Source: Pelomonas sp. Root1217 (GTDB lineage: Bacteria; Pseudomonadota; Gammaproteobacteria; Burkholderiales; Burkholderiaceae_C). From it: a DNA stretch of 64,000 nt. Below are positions 18,240-28,600 of the stretch, piece by piece. The notes beneath the pieces were generated by a model. That model was not told the origin of the DNA. It did not search any database and saw only the letters and a list, made by a program, of their open reading frames with translations. The stretch lies in assembly GCF_001425705.1 (NCBI RefSeq), contig NZ_LMDC01000001.1, forward strand, positions 1 to 64,000, in the 5' to 3' direction. Both the position numbers and the translations under genes were made by a program. Positions within the stretch are counted from its first letter, which is position 1, and the number at the start of each line of letters is the position of its first letter.

Positions 18240-18400
18240 GTGGAAGTCATGGCGGTCGCGGCCAAATAGCAGCCGCAAAGCGTGGAGTCTGCCGCTAAAA
18301 GGGCGCTTCTGAGGCCCGGGGCACAGGCGTTTGCCCTCAGCATTGCGCTTTCGGGCCCTGGCTAGAATGATTCGATTGTAGTGAGCAAACTCTAAGCACC

Positions 18401-18574
18401 GTGAGCGAACCCAGTACCTGGATGTGCCTGATCTGTGGATGGATCTATGACGAAGCAGCGGGCGATCCGGAGCACGGCATCGCGCCGGGCACCGCCTGGG
18501 CCGACGTGGACATGAACTGGACCTGCCCCGACTGCGGCGCACGCAAAGAGGATTTTGAGATGGTGCGCATCTGA
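18401..18574 (+). CDS. Rubredoxin
   Basis: 57 residues. The GTG at 18401 gives the start (M)SEPSTWMCLICGWIYDEAAG; an in-frame ATG at 18422 would leave only one residue before the first metal cysteine and is unlikely. The two iron-binding pairs CLIC and CPDC, together with GIAPGTAWADV and ARKEDFEMV, are diagnostic of a one-domain rubredoxin with a single Fe(Cys)4 site. It is a small cytoplasmic electron carrier, here directly upstream of the Pil-Chp cluster and divergent from the ThiD-like gene. A possible -10 element tagaat lies at 18363-18368, but no good -35 is correctly spaced. Confidence 0.95.
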   Translation: MSEPSTWMCLICGWIYDEAAGDPEHGIAPGTAWADVDMNWTCPDCGARKEDFEMVRI

Positions 18575-18644
18575 CTCGGCCTCACAAGCCTCACAGGGGG
18601 CCGAAAGGGCCGGGCCCCGAGCTGAAGTTCCGAGGAGACGACGT

Positions 18645-19049
18645 TTGAACGAGCAAGTTTCCGGTGCAGGACCCACCCGCATCCTGGTCATCGACGACAG
18701 CAACACCATCCGCCGCAGCGCGGAGATCTTCCTGAAGCAGGGCGGCCATGAGGTGGCCCTGGCCGAGGACGGCTTCGATGCGTTGGCGAAGCTGGGCGAC
18801 TTTCATCCCGATCTCGTGTTCTGCGACATCCTGATGCCCCGCCTGGACGGTTATCAGACCTGCGCCATCATCAAGCGCAACCCGCAGTTCTCGGGAGTGC
18901 CGGTGATCATGCTGTCGTCAAAAGACGGCCTCTTCGACAAGGCCCGCGGGCGCATGGTGGGCTCGCAGGACTATCTGACCAAGCCTTTCACCAAGGACCA
19001 GCTGCTTCAGGCGGTGCTCCAGCACCGTCGGCAAGAAGCGCGTACCTAA
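18645..19049 (+). CDS. pilG: PilG-like twitching-motility response regulator
   Basis: 134 residues, a stand-alone receiver domain. The TTG at 18645 is chosen because a Shine-Dalgarno aggag lies at 18633-18637 with good spacing, and no ATG precedes the conserved RILVIDDSNTIRRS. The phosphoacceptor is D61 in VFCDILMPRLDGY, and the lysine is in YLTKPFTKDQL. In Pseudomonas, PilG receives phosphate from the ChpA kinase and stimulates pilus extension. It is the first of five genes ordered pilG-pilH-pilI-pilJ-chpA, 11 bases before pilH. Confidence 0.93.
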   Translation: MNEQVSGAGPTRILVIDDSNTIRRSAEIFLKQGGHEVALAEDGFDALAKLGDFHPDLVFCDILMPRLDGYQTCAIIKRNPQFSGVPVIMLSSKDGLFDKARGRMVGSQDYLTKPFTKDQLLQAVLQHRRQEART

Positions 19050-19060
19050 AGAGAACTGCC

Positions 19061-19426
19061 ATGAGCATTCACAACATCCTGCTGGTTGACGATTCCAAGA
19101 CCGAACTGCATGCCCTCTCGGAAATGCTGGGCAAGCGCGGCTTCACGGTCCGCACGGCCGAAAACGCCGAGGAGGCCATGAAGCGCCTGGCCGAGGCCAA
19201 GCCCGACCTGATCCTGATGGATGTCGTCATGCCCGGCCAGAACGGCTTCCAGCTGACGCGCGCCATCACCCGCGACGAGCGCTACATCGGCATTCCCATC
19301 ATCATGTGCACGAGCAAGGGCCAGGAGACCGACAAGGTCTGGGGCATGCGCCAGGGCGCCAGCGACTACGTCGTCAAACCCGTCAAGGCCGAAGAGCTGC
19401 TGGCCAAGATCAAAGCCCTGGGCTGA
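19061..19426 (+). CDS. pilH: PilH-like response regulator
   Basis: 121 residues, a single receiver domain. The acidic pair is at D10/D11 in LLVDDSKTELHAL, the phosphoacceptor at D54 in LILMDVVMPGQNGF, and the switch lysine in DYVVKPVKAEELL. In the Pseudomonas Pil-Chp system, PilH opposes PilG and probably promotes retraction or acts as a phosphate sink. Receiver domains alone cannot separate PilG from PilH; the assignment follows gene order. An 84-base GC-rich spacer separates it from pilI. Confidence 0.92.
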   Translation: MSIHNILLVDDSKTELHALSEMLGKRGFTVRTAENAEEAMKRLAEAKPDLILMDVVMPGQNGFQLTRAITRDERYIGIPIIMCTSKGQETDKVWGMRQGASDYVVKPVKAEELLAKIKALG

Positions 19427-19510
19427 AATGATGAGGCCCCCACGTTCACTTCGTTCACTGCCCCCCGCGGGGGCGCTTCATCGCCTTCGGGCGGCCGGGC
19501 GGCGCTGAGC
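19427..19510. repeat. GC-rich palindromic spacer between pilH and pilI
   Basis: The spacer contains a perfect 12-base palindrome cccccgcggggg at 19462-19473, flanked by the near-repeat ttcacttcgttcac (about 19445-19458) and by gccttcgggcggccgggcggc. It is the only sizeable gap inside the pil cluster. No T-run follows the palindrome, so termination is not obvious. I suspect a lineage-specific intergenic repeat, but there is no second full copy in this window. Confidence 0.5.
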
Positions 19511-20041
19511 ATGGCAAACAAGACGGCACTCCGCGAACTCCAGCAGCGCTTGGCCGAGCGCATGGCGGCCGCGCGTGAGCAGACGCTCGTGGCGAACTGG
19601 CTCGCCGTGGAATGTGCCGGCGTCGGCCTGCTGTTCTCGCTGAAGCAGGCCAGCGAAATCTTCGCGCCCGTGCCCATCAAGCCGGTGCCCTATGCCAAGC
19701 CATGGCTGGCGGGCGTGGCCAACCTGCGCGGTGGCCTGTTCACCGTGGTCGACCTGGCCGTCTACCTGGGCCTGCGCGATCCCGCGCCCGGCCGCGCCGT
19801 GGCGGTGCAAAGCCGCCTGGTGTCGCTGGGCAGCGATCTGAACCTGAACTGCGCGCTGCTGGTGGACCGCCTCGCCGGCCTGCGCAGCGACGAGCAACTG
19901 CCGCTGGCTCCGCAACAGCCTGCCGGTCCTCTGCCGCGCTTTGCGGGCTCGCTGCGTCGCGACGAAACCGGTCGCAATTGGCAGGAAATCAATCTCGAAG
20001 CGTTGTCGCGGCAGGAGAATTTCCTGCACATCGTCGCGTGA
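19511..20041 (+). CDS. pilI: PilI, CheW-like coupling protein
   Basis: 176 residues with a CheW fold: a central segment WLAGVANLRGGLFTVVDLAVYLGL shows the NLRG and VDL patterns of CheW proteins. Upstream, the LFSLKQASEIFAPVPIKPVPYAKPW part matches PilI. CheW proteins link the receptor (PilJ) to the histidine kinase (ChpA). The start at ATG 19511 gives MANKTALRELQQRL. The gene is 72 bases upstream of pilJ. Confidence 0.92.
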   Translation: MANKTALRELQQRLAERMAAAREQTLVANWLAVECAGVGLLFSLKQASEIFAPVPIKPVPYAKPWLAGVANLRGGLFTVVDLAVYLGLRDPAPGRAVAVQSRLVSLGSDLNLNCALLVDRLAGLRSDEQLPLAPQQPAGPLPRFAGSLRRDETGRNWQEINLEALSRQENFLHIVA

Positions 20042-20113
20042 TGCGCGCATCTGTTTCCAAGCTTCAAGCCGCGTGCAAGTGCGGCACCACAAACACTGAA
20101 GGACGAGGGTGAG

Positions 20114-22486
20114 ATGAGCCTGCTGGACAAAATCAGGGGAAAGTCCGAAGCCGATGACATGCCGCTGGCGCCGCCGGAAGGCGTCGACACGACCATCGAT
20201 TCGCGCAGCAACGTCGGCTTCGACGCCACCCGCAACGCCGACTCCACCCTGGCCGGCGTCGAGATTCCCGCGCGAACCGAGGTGTATCCACGCACCGAGG
20301 CGCCGTCCATCATTTCGCAGGCCGTGCCCACCGAGCCGGGCCCGAACAGCGAGTTCCCGCCAAGCAGCACGATGAGCTTCGCGCCCACCACGCAGGCTGC
20401 CGACCCGACCATGCTGCCGCCCCGGGCGGCCACCGGTGCCGAGAAGCTGACCGATCTGTTCGGCCGCCATCGCCAGCGTGCGCTGACCGGCCTCGTCGTC
20501 CTTGGCCTGGTCGGCACGGCCGTGTCGGTCAGCCTGGTGCTGGCCAGTTCCAGCCGCAGCGCGGCCCAGGTGCGTGCCACCGGCCAGGCGCTGATGCACT
20601 CGCAGCGCATGGCCAAGTCCGTGTCCGCGGCCCTGGTCGGCAATCCAGCCGCCTTCGCGGAACTGCGCGAGTCGGTCAGCACGCTGAGCGGCGTCGTCAA
20701 CAACCTGCGCACCGGTGAAGGCGACCTCGCGGTCGCGCCGGCCGCCGTGCAGCCGACGCTGGACATGGTCAAGCCGCTGGTTGAACGCGCCGAGAAGAAC
20801 GGCAAGGTCGTGCAGTCGCAGGAAAAGATCCTGACCCAGGTCGGCCAGGCGCTGCGCGCCATCAACCGCCAGTCCAGCGACCTGCTGGAAAGCGCCGAGG
20901 CCGTGTCATCTCAAGCCCTGCAGATCGGCTCGTCGGCGGGTGAAGTCTCTGCCGTCGGCCAGCTCGTCATGCTGACCCAGCGTATCGGCAAGAGCGCCAA
21001 CGAATTCCTGACCCAGGAAGGCGTCAGCCCCGAGGCGGTGTTCCTGCTGGGCAAGGACTTGAACTCCTTCAAGCTCATCACCGAAGCGCTCATCAGCGGC
21101 AGCCCCGAGCTGCGCCTGAACGCCGCGCGCGACCCGCAGCTGAAGGAACGCCTGCAGACCCTGCTCAAGCAGTACGAGCAGACCCGTACGCAAGCCTCGG
21201 CGATTCTGGGCAACCTGCAGGGCCTGGTGTCGGCACGTGAAGCGCAGACCGCCATCCTGAACGATTCCGAGCCGCTGCGTAAGGGCCTGGAGCAGGCCGC
21301 CGGCGAGCTGGAAAAGTCCGGCGGCGCGGGCTGGGGCCTGATCGCCTTCATGGTGCTGTCGCTGATCGCTCTGGTGCTCGGCGCCTTGGGCTTCCTGCGC
21401 CTGTTCGTGGCGGACCAGTCCGAGCGCGCCGCGCTTGCTGAAAGCCAGCGCCGTGAAGCCGAGGCCCAGGAGCAAGAGGCCAAGCGCGTCAACGACGCCA
21501 ACCAGGCCGCCATTTTGCGGTTGATGAACGAACTGGCCAGCGTCGCTGAAGGCGACCTGACGCAACAGGCCACGGTGACGGAAGACATCACCGGCGCGAT
21601 CGCCGACTCCGTGAACTACACGGTGGAGGAGCTGCGCAACCTGGTCGGCCAGGTGCAGGCGACGGCAGCGCGCGTGACCGACACGACAGGCGCGGTGGAC
21701 CAGACGTCCACCGACCTGCTGGCCGCGTCCAAGGAACAGCTGCACGAGATCCGCGCCACCGGCGAGGCCGTGCTCGGCATGGCGAGCCGAATCACCGACG
21801 TGTCCGCGCAAGCGCAGACAACGGCCGGCGTTGCGCGCCAGAGCCGGCAGGCTGCCGAGCAGGGGCTCTCCGCGATGCAGAACAACATCGCCGGTATGAA
21901 CACCATCCGCGACTCCATCCAGGAGACCTCCAAGCGCATCAAGCGCCTGGGCGAGTCGTCTCAGGAGATCGGCGAGATCACGGAGCTGATCTCGGACATT
22001 ACGGAACAGACCAACGTGCTGGCCCTGAACGCCGCCATCCAGGCTGCGTCCGCTGGCGAAGCCGGTCGCGGCTTTTCCGTGGTTGCGGAAGAAGTGCAGC
22101 GCCTGGCGGAACGCTCGGGCGACGCGACGCGGCGAATCGCTGCGCTGGTCAAGACCATTCAGACCGACACCCACGATGCGGTGGCCGCCATGGAGCGGTC
22201 GACGCGCGGGGTGGTGGAAGGTACGCAGCTGTCTGACGCGGCCGGCAAGGCGCTGGAAGATATCGACAGCGTGTCCCGCCAGTTGGACAACCTGATCGGC
22301 CAGATCTCGACCCAGGCCCAGCAGGAAGCCGAGCACGCCAACGAGGTGGCCTCCAACATCCAGCACATCTTCGCGGTGACCGAGCAGACGTCGGAGGGCA
22401 CGCGCTCCACCGCCCAGATGGTGCATGAGCTGTCGCGCTCTGCCGAGGCGCTGCGCACGTCCGTGTCCCGATTCAAGGTCGCCTGA
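20114..22486 (+). CDS. pilJ: PilJ, twitching-motility methyl-accepting chemotaxis protein
   Basis: 790 residues. A cytoplasmic, probably disordered N-terminal tail of about 115 residues precedes the first membrane helix ([20 protein letters not shown]). A periplasmic sensor region follows with tandem PilJ-type domains ([12 protein letters not shown] and [15 protein letters not shown], both with the conserved QR). A second helix ([20 protein letters not shown]), a HAMP-like linker and a long signalling coiled coil complete the protein, with its tip at [20 protein letters not shown]. The long N-terminal tail ahead of TM1 is unusual compared with PilJ of Pseudomonas, which starts near its first helix. 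A good SD (gacgagg) precedes the ATG. It should form an array with PilI and ChpA near pilus poles. Confidence 0.94.
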   Translation: MSLLDKIRGKSEADDMPLAPPEGVDTTIDSRSNVGFDATRNADSTLAGVEIPARTEVYPRTEAPSIISQAVPTEPGPNSEFPPSSTMSFAPTTQAADPTMLPPRAATGAEKLTDLFGRHRQRALTGLVVLGLVGTAVSVSLVLASSSRSAAQVRATGQALMHSQRMAKSVSAALVGNPAAFAELRESVSTLSGVVNNLRTGEGDLAVAPAAVQPTLDMVKPLVERAEKNGKVVQSQEKILTQVGQALRAINRQSSDLLESAEAVSSQALQIGSSAGEVSAVGQLVMLTQRIGKSANEFLTQEGVSPEAVFLLGKDLNSFKLITEALISGSPELRLNAARDPQLKERLQTLLKQYEQTRTQASAILGNLQGLVSAREAQTAILNDSEPLRKGLEQAAGELEKSGGAGWGLIAFMVLSLIALVLGALGFLRLFVADQSERAALAESQRREAEAQEQEAKRVNDANQAAILRLMNELASVAEGDLTQQATVTEDITGAIADSVNYTVEELRNLVGQVQATAARVTDTTGAVDQTSTDLLAASKEQLHEIRATGEAVLGMASRITDVSAQAQTTAGVARQSRQAAEQGLSAMQNNIAGMNTIRDSIQETSKRIKRLGESSQEIGEITELISDITEQTNVLALNAAIQAASAGEAGRGFSVVAEEVQRLAERSGDATRRIAALVKTIQTDTHDAVAAMERSTRGVVEGTQLSDAAGKALEDIDSVSRQLDNLIGQISTQAQQEAEHANEVASNIQHIFAVTEQTSEGTRSTAQMVHELSRSAEALRTSVSRFKVA

Positions 22487-22493
22487 CATGGAG

Positions 22494-22629
22494 CCCCTCG
22501 CCCAGTCTTGCCGCGCTGGACGCGCGCAAGCCCAGTCGGTCCCCCGAGGGGACGGCGATGCTTGCCGGATCGACCGGCAAGCACATCGCCCATCGGGCCG
22601 GCTTGGGGCGGCCCGGCGCTCGGCCCGCA
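22494..22629 (+). repeat. Dispersed palindromic repeat, copy 1
   Basis: This fills the gap between pilJ and chpA. It begins cccctcgcccagtcttgcc and ends near cggcccgc. The centre (22557-22587) is an interrupted palindrome in which cttgccgg and ccggcaag flank atcga. The same unit recurs at 50967-51102 in the same orientation and at 41361-41575 inverted. It is not coding: the frames across it are not conserved as proteins. Confidence 0.85.
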
Positions 22630-22674
22630 ATACCAACATCTCAGGGCTGGCGCACGGCGCCATGAATCACTGAC

Positions 22675-25600
22675 ATGGACAGCTCCCTGCGAGACTCCGA
22701 ACTCCCGGCCGACCTCAGCCCGCTGGCCTGGGTGCAGGAGGAGTTGCGCCGCTCCCTGGAGTCGGTGCACAAGACCCTGCGCCGCCTCGTGCGCGACACT
22801 GGCGACAACCGCCTCTCCGCCTTTGGCGGTGATGCCCAGCCCAGCGCGCCGCTGCAGCAGGCGGCCGCGCAGTTGCACCAGGTCAGCGGTGTGTTGTCGC
22901 TGGTCGGCTTGCCGGCCGGCGCCAGCGTGCTGCGCGCCGCCGAAGTGGCCGTCGCGCGCCTCGCCGAGCGGCCGCTGGAGGTCGAAGCCAGCACCGTCGA
23001 CACCATCGAACGCGCCGACTTTGCCCTGCTGGCCTATGTCGCCCGCCTGCTGGCTGGCAACAAGACCTCTTCGCTGGCCCTCTACCCGGGCTATCGCGCG
23101 CTGCAGCAGCTCAACGGCGCTGAGCGCATCCATCCGGCCGACCTCTGGCAGTACGACTGGTCCTGGCGCAGCATTGCGCCCGAGGCCGGCGTGCCGCCGC
23201 GTTCGCCGGAGGCCGTGCGCGCGCCTTTTGAAGCCGCGCTGCTGCGCCATATGCGCGAGCCCAGCTCGCAGCATGCGGCCAATCTTTCCGGCCTGTGTGC
23301 TGGTCTGGCCGCGGCTTTGCCGGCTGGCACGACGCGCACGCTGTGGCAGCTCGCCGCCGCCGTCTTCGAAGGCCAGGCGCTCAAGCTGATTCCCAGCGAC
23401 GGCTATGCCAAACGCCTGGGCTCCAAGCTGCTGCATGAACTGCGCCTCGTTGGCCATGGCGACCAGATGGACCCGGCGCGCGAACGCCTGGCCCAGGACC
23501 TGCTGTTCTTCTGCGCCCAGTGCCGCGTCACCCAGGGCGCTGGCCCGCGCCTGAAGGCGGTGCATGAAACCTATCGCCTCACCGACGAGCATGTCGGCGA
23601 CTACGAGGACGCCAGCCTCGGGCGCATCGATCCCGCCTGGGTCGCGCAAGCCAAGCGCCGCGTGATTTCAGCCAAGGAAAGCTGGTCCAGCGCCGCCGAA
23701 GGCGACCAGCACCGCCTGGCCGGCCTGGACGAGCAGTTCGCCGGCCTGGCCGACTCGCTGACCCGCCTCTTCCCAAGCGGTGAAGTGCTGGCTCAGACGC
23801 TGCAGCGCGCCGTCGTCGCGACGCTGCGCTCGCGCAGCACGCCGCCGCCCGCGCTGGCCATGGAAATCGCCACCAGCCTGCTCTACGTCGAAGCCGCGCT
23901 GGAAGACGCCGCCTTCGACCAGCCCGAGCAAGCCGATCGCGTGCGCCGCCTGGCGCGCCGCGTCGAGGCCGTGGCCCATGGCCAGACGCCCGAGCCGCTG
24001 GAAGACTGGATGGAGGACCTGTACCGCCGGGTTTCCGACCGCCAGACATTGGGCAGCGTCGTGCACGAGCTGCGCGCCAGCCTGTCGGAAGTCGAAAAGC
24101 AGTGCGACGAATACTTCCGCGACCCGGCCCGGCGTGAACTGCTGATCCCCGTGCCCGGCCAGTTGCAGGCCATGCGCGGCGTGCTCAGCGTGCTCGGCCT
24201 GGACCAGGCCGCCCAAGCCACCGTCCGCATGCGCGACGAGGTCGACGGCCTGGCCAACACCGAGATCGATTTCGAGCGCGCCAGCGCCCGTGATGTGTTC
24301 GAACGCCTGGCCAACAACCTCGGTGCGTTGGGTTTCCTCATCGACATGCTCAGCGTCCAGCCTCAGCTGGCCAAACGCATGTTCCAGTTCGACGACGCCA
24401 GCGGCCGCCTGGACGCGGTCATGGGCCGCCGCGAAGGCGCCGTCGAGCTGCCGAGCTTCGAGGCCAGCGGCTTCCACGTCGACCTGGGCGACGAATCGCC
24501 CCAGACTGCCGCCCCCGCCGCTTACGACGCCACCCAGCCCTTGCGCATTGACCTGGGGACGCTGGACCTGCCCGACCTCAGTCTGCCCGATGTCGACCTG
24601 TCGCAGCCGGTTGCGCCCGCGCCGGCTCCCGCCGCTGTCGTTGCGCCGCCGCCGCCCGCGCCCAGCGTCGCGGACGACCCTGAGATGCGGGAGATCTTTC
24701 TCGAGGAAGCCGACGAGGTCATCGGCAACGCCCGGGCCGCGCTGGAAGAGCTGCGCCAGGCTCCCGCCGACCATGGTCAGCTCACCATCGTGCGTCGCGC
24801 CTTCCACACCCTCAAGGGCAGCGCCCGCATGGTCGGCCTGGATCCCTTCGGTGAAGGTGCCTGGGCCTGCGAACAGCTCTACAACGCCCGCCTCGCCGAA
24901 GCCACCCCGCAGGCGGACGCAGCCTTGCTGGGCTTCACCGCCGAGGCGCTGGACTACTTTGCCCACTGGCGCAACCAGATTGCCGGCACGGAGCCGGGCC
25001 TCGGCCTGCCCGACCCGGTGCGACGCAGTGCCGATTCGCTGCGCCTGCATGGCCAGCCGCTGCCTATTGCCGTTTCGGCGGCCGAGGCCGCTGAGACTGT
25101 CGGCGCCGCCGAAGTGGTGGAAGCCCAAGGCCTCGACCTGCCGCTGGACGCTGCGACCCCGGTCGAAGCCATCGAGCGTGGCTCAGAGGCCATGGCCGAG
25201 CCGGCCGCAGAACCCGTCGTCGCCGCGCTGCCGGCGGAGATGGAGGAGACGCCGCCGCTGGTGCCCGACTTTGTTCTCGAGCTGGGCGCACCGGCCAATG
25301 AGGCTTCCATCGAGGCCAACATCGACCTCGCCCTGCCCGAAGTCACGCTGGATCTCGATCCGACCGAACTGCCTGCCGAGCTGGTCAGCGAGTTCGGCGC
25401 CCACGCGCCGACCGAACCCCTGCCGCTGCCACCCACGCCGGATGAAGAACCGACCCTGGCCAACTTCGGCGTCGTGCTGGATCTGGACGAGGAGCCTGAG
25501 CCTGTCGTTGCCGCCGAGCCCCTGGCCGAGCCCCCGGTCCGGCCGGAGGAGTCCACGCTGGCCTTGCACAAGCTGCTCGAGGAGGATGAGGAGCCTGCCG

Positions 25601-28600
25601 CGCCGGTTCTCACGCTGGTCAGCCCTGCCGAGCCGGAGCCCGAGCCTGAACCCGAGCCGGCCGACCCCGACGAAGGCTTCAAGGTCATCGGCTCGCTGCG
25701 CATCAGCATCGCGCTGTTCAACATCTTCCTGAACGAGGCCGACGAGCTGTCGCGCAAACTGTCCATCGGCCTGGCCGAGTGGGCCGTCGAGCTCAGCCAC
25801 CCGGTGCCACAGAGCTGCGAAGTGCAGGCTCATGCCCTGGCCGGCAATGCCGCCACGGTGGGCTACGAGGACCTTTCCATCCTGGCCCGGGAACTCGAGC
25901 ACACCCTGGGTCGCGCGCATCGCGCCGTGCGCTACGAGCAGGCCGACGCCGACCTGTTCGTGCGCGCCGCCGACGACATCCGCCGCCTGCTGCACCAGTT
26001 CGCAGCCGGCTTCCTGAAGCCCAACGATCCCGAGGTCGTTGCGCAACTGCATGCCTACGAGCCGCAGGAAGAGGCCTTCACGGCGTCCGCGCCGCTGGAC
26101 GCGCTGCCTTTGCCGGCCCTGCACGACACCCTTGCCGGCGATCTGGACGACCAGGTCACCGTGGCTGCTGATTTGCCGGAGCCCGGCGTCGACCTTGTCG
26201 ACTTCGTCGATCTGGCCGAACCCGTCATTGAGCCCGTCGCCGTGCCGATCGCGGAGACGGTTGCCGAGGCTGCGCCGGAAACCGAGCCTGCCCCGCTGTT
26301 GGCGGCCGAGGATGAGCCCGAGCCGGGCCTGCCCGACCACATCGAACCCGACCTCTATCCCATCTTTGAAGAGGAAGGCCGCGACCTGCTAGAACAACTG
26401 CACGGTGCGCTGCGCGACTGGCTGGCCCATCCGGGCGAGCTGGGCCGCTCCGACGCCTGCATGCGTGCTCTGCACACCTTCAAGGGCGGCGCCCGCCTGG
26501 CCGGCGCCATGCGCCTGGGCGAGCAGGCTCACAACCTCGAGTCCGCCATCGAGAACCTGCTGAGGGCCGGCAGCGCCGATCACGGCCAGGTCCAGGCGTT
26601 GCAGCATGAGGGTGATGCCCTCGAGCACGCCTTCGAGGAACTCGGTCGCCGGCTCGCATCCGCGGCCGTGCCCGCCGTCATCGCCCCACCGCCGCCCGCG
26701 CCCGCGCCCGCTGCCAAGCCGCCGGTCGTTGTCGAGGCGGCTGCACCGGCGCCCGAATCCGACCGCCCGCTCGCCGAGATTGCCCAGGCCGATGTGCGGC
26801 CGGTCGCATCCACCTTCGTCGAGAAGCCCGTCGAACCGGCGCGCGAAATCGACTGGAGCCGCTTCACCGACACCGCCGAGATCGCTGCCGGCAGCGACAA
26901 CCTCGCCATCGGCCAGGCCCTGGTGCGTGTGCGCGGCAGCCTGCTGGAGCGCATGGCCACGCAGGCCGGTGAGGTCAGCATCCGCCGTGCGCGGATGGAG
27001 TCCGAGCTGGTCCAGATGAAGGGCGCGCTGCTTGACCTGGACGACAACCTGGAGCGCCTGCGCGCCCAGCTGCGCGAGCTGGATCTGCAGGCCGAGGCCC
27101 AGATGCACGCCCAGCAAGAGGCGGCGCAGCAGGGCGGTCGCGAGTTCGACCCGCTGGAGTTCGACCGCTACACGCGCTTCCAGGAACTGACCCGCATGCT
27201 GACCGAGTCGGTCGGTGACGTGGCCACGCTGCAGCGCACACTGGGCCGCAACGTCCAGACCGGCGAAGACGAGCTGGCCGCGCAGTCGCGGCTGACGCGC
27301 GAGCTGCAGGACGACCTGCTGCGCACGCGCCTCGTCGACTTCGACAGCATCGGCGAGCGCATGCACCGCGTCGTGCGGCAGGCTGCCCGCGATGCCGGCA
27401 AGCAGGTCAAGCTGGAGATCACCGGCGGCCAGACCGAACTGGACCGCTCGGTACTGGAGCGCACGGCAGGTGCCTTCGAGCATCTGCTGCGCAACAGCGT
27501 CGCTCACGGCATCGAGTCGCCCGAGGTGCGCACGGCTTCGGCCAAGGACCCGGTCGGCACGTTGCGCATCGAGGTCAGCCAGCACGGCAACGAAGTGCTG
27601 CTGAATTTCTCCGACAACGGCGCCGGCCTCAACCTCGGACGCATCCGCGAGCGCGGCCTGCAGCTCGGGTTGATCTCGCCCGACGCCGAGCCTGACGACG
27701 CGCAGCTCAAGCGCCTGATCTTCGCGCCGGGCTTCTCCACGGCCAGCCAGGTCACCGAGCTGAGCGGCCGCGGCATCGGCATGGACGTCGTGCGCGCCGA
27801 GGTTGGCACGCTCGGCGGCAGCATCGAAACCACGTCGACAGCCGGGCAGGGCACCAGCTTCCTGCTGCGCCTGCCGCTCACCACGGCGCTGACCCAGGTC
27901 GTGCTGCTGAAGAGCGCCGACCAGGTCATCGCGGTCCCCGCGGCGCTGATGCAGTCGGTGCAGCGCGTGCCTGTGGATGCAGTCGAGGCCGCCTATGCCA
28001 CCGGCAAGCTGCAGCATGGCGGTGTCGAAATGCCCTTCTACTGGCTCGGCGGCCTGCTCGGCCACGCGGGTCGTGGCCATGTCCATGGCCGCCACACCCA
28101 CGTGGTGCTGGTGCGTAGCGCCCAGGGTGCACTGGCCCTGCATGTGGATGAGGTCGTCGGCAACCAGGAAGTCGTCGTCAAGAACCTCGGCGCCCAGCTC
28201 AACCGTGTACCGGGCCTGGCAGGCATCAGCCTGCTGGCCTCGGGCGAGGTGGCGCTGATCTACAACGTCGTGGCACTCGCCGACTGGTACGGCCTCGACG
28301 CCCAGGCCCGCCTGGCGGCGGCCCATGCCATGTCGCTGGGCGAAGCGCCGCAGCAGGCCGCACCGGTCGTCGAGACGGTGACGCAGGCGCCGCTCGTCCT
28401 CGTCGTCGACGACTCGCTGACGGTGCGCCGCGTGACCCAGCGCTTCCTGGAGCGCGTCGGCTTGCGCGTCATGCTGGCCAAGGATGGCCTGGATGCGATG
28501 GAGAAGCTGTCGGGCGACGAGTTGCCTTCGGTGGTACTGTCCGACATCGAAATGCCTCGCATGGACGGTTTCGACCTGGTGCGCAATATGCGCGCCGACT

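Noticed and set aside
18240..18400. A TPP riboswitch before the ThiD-like gene
   Set aside because: No recognisable THI-box core sequences are present in the 161-base divergent gap, which must also contain the rubredoxin promoter.
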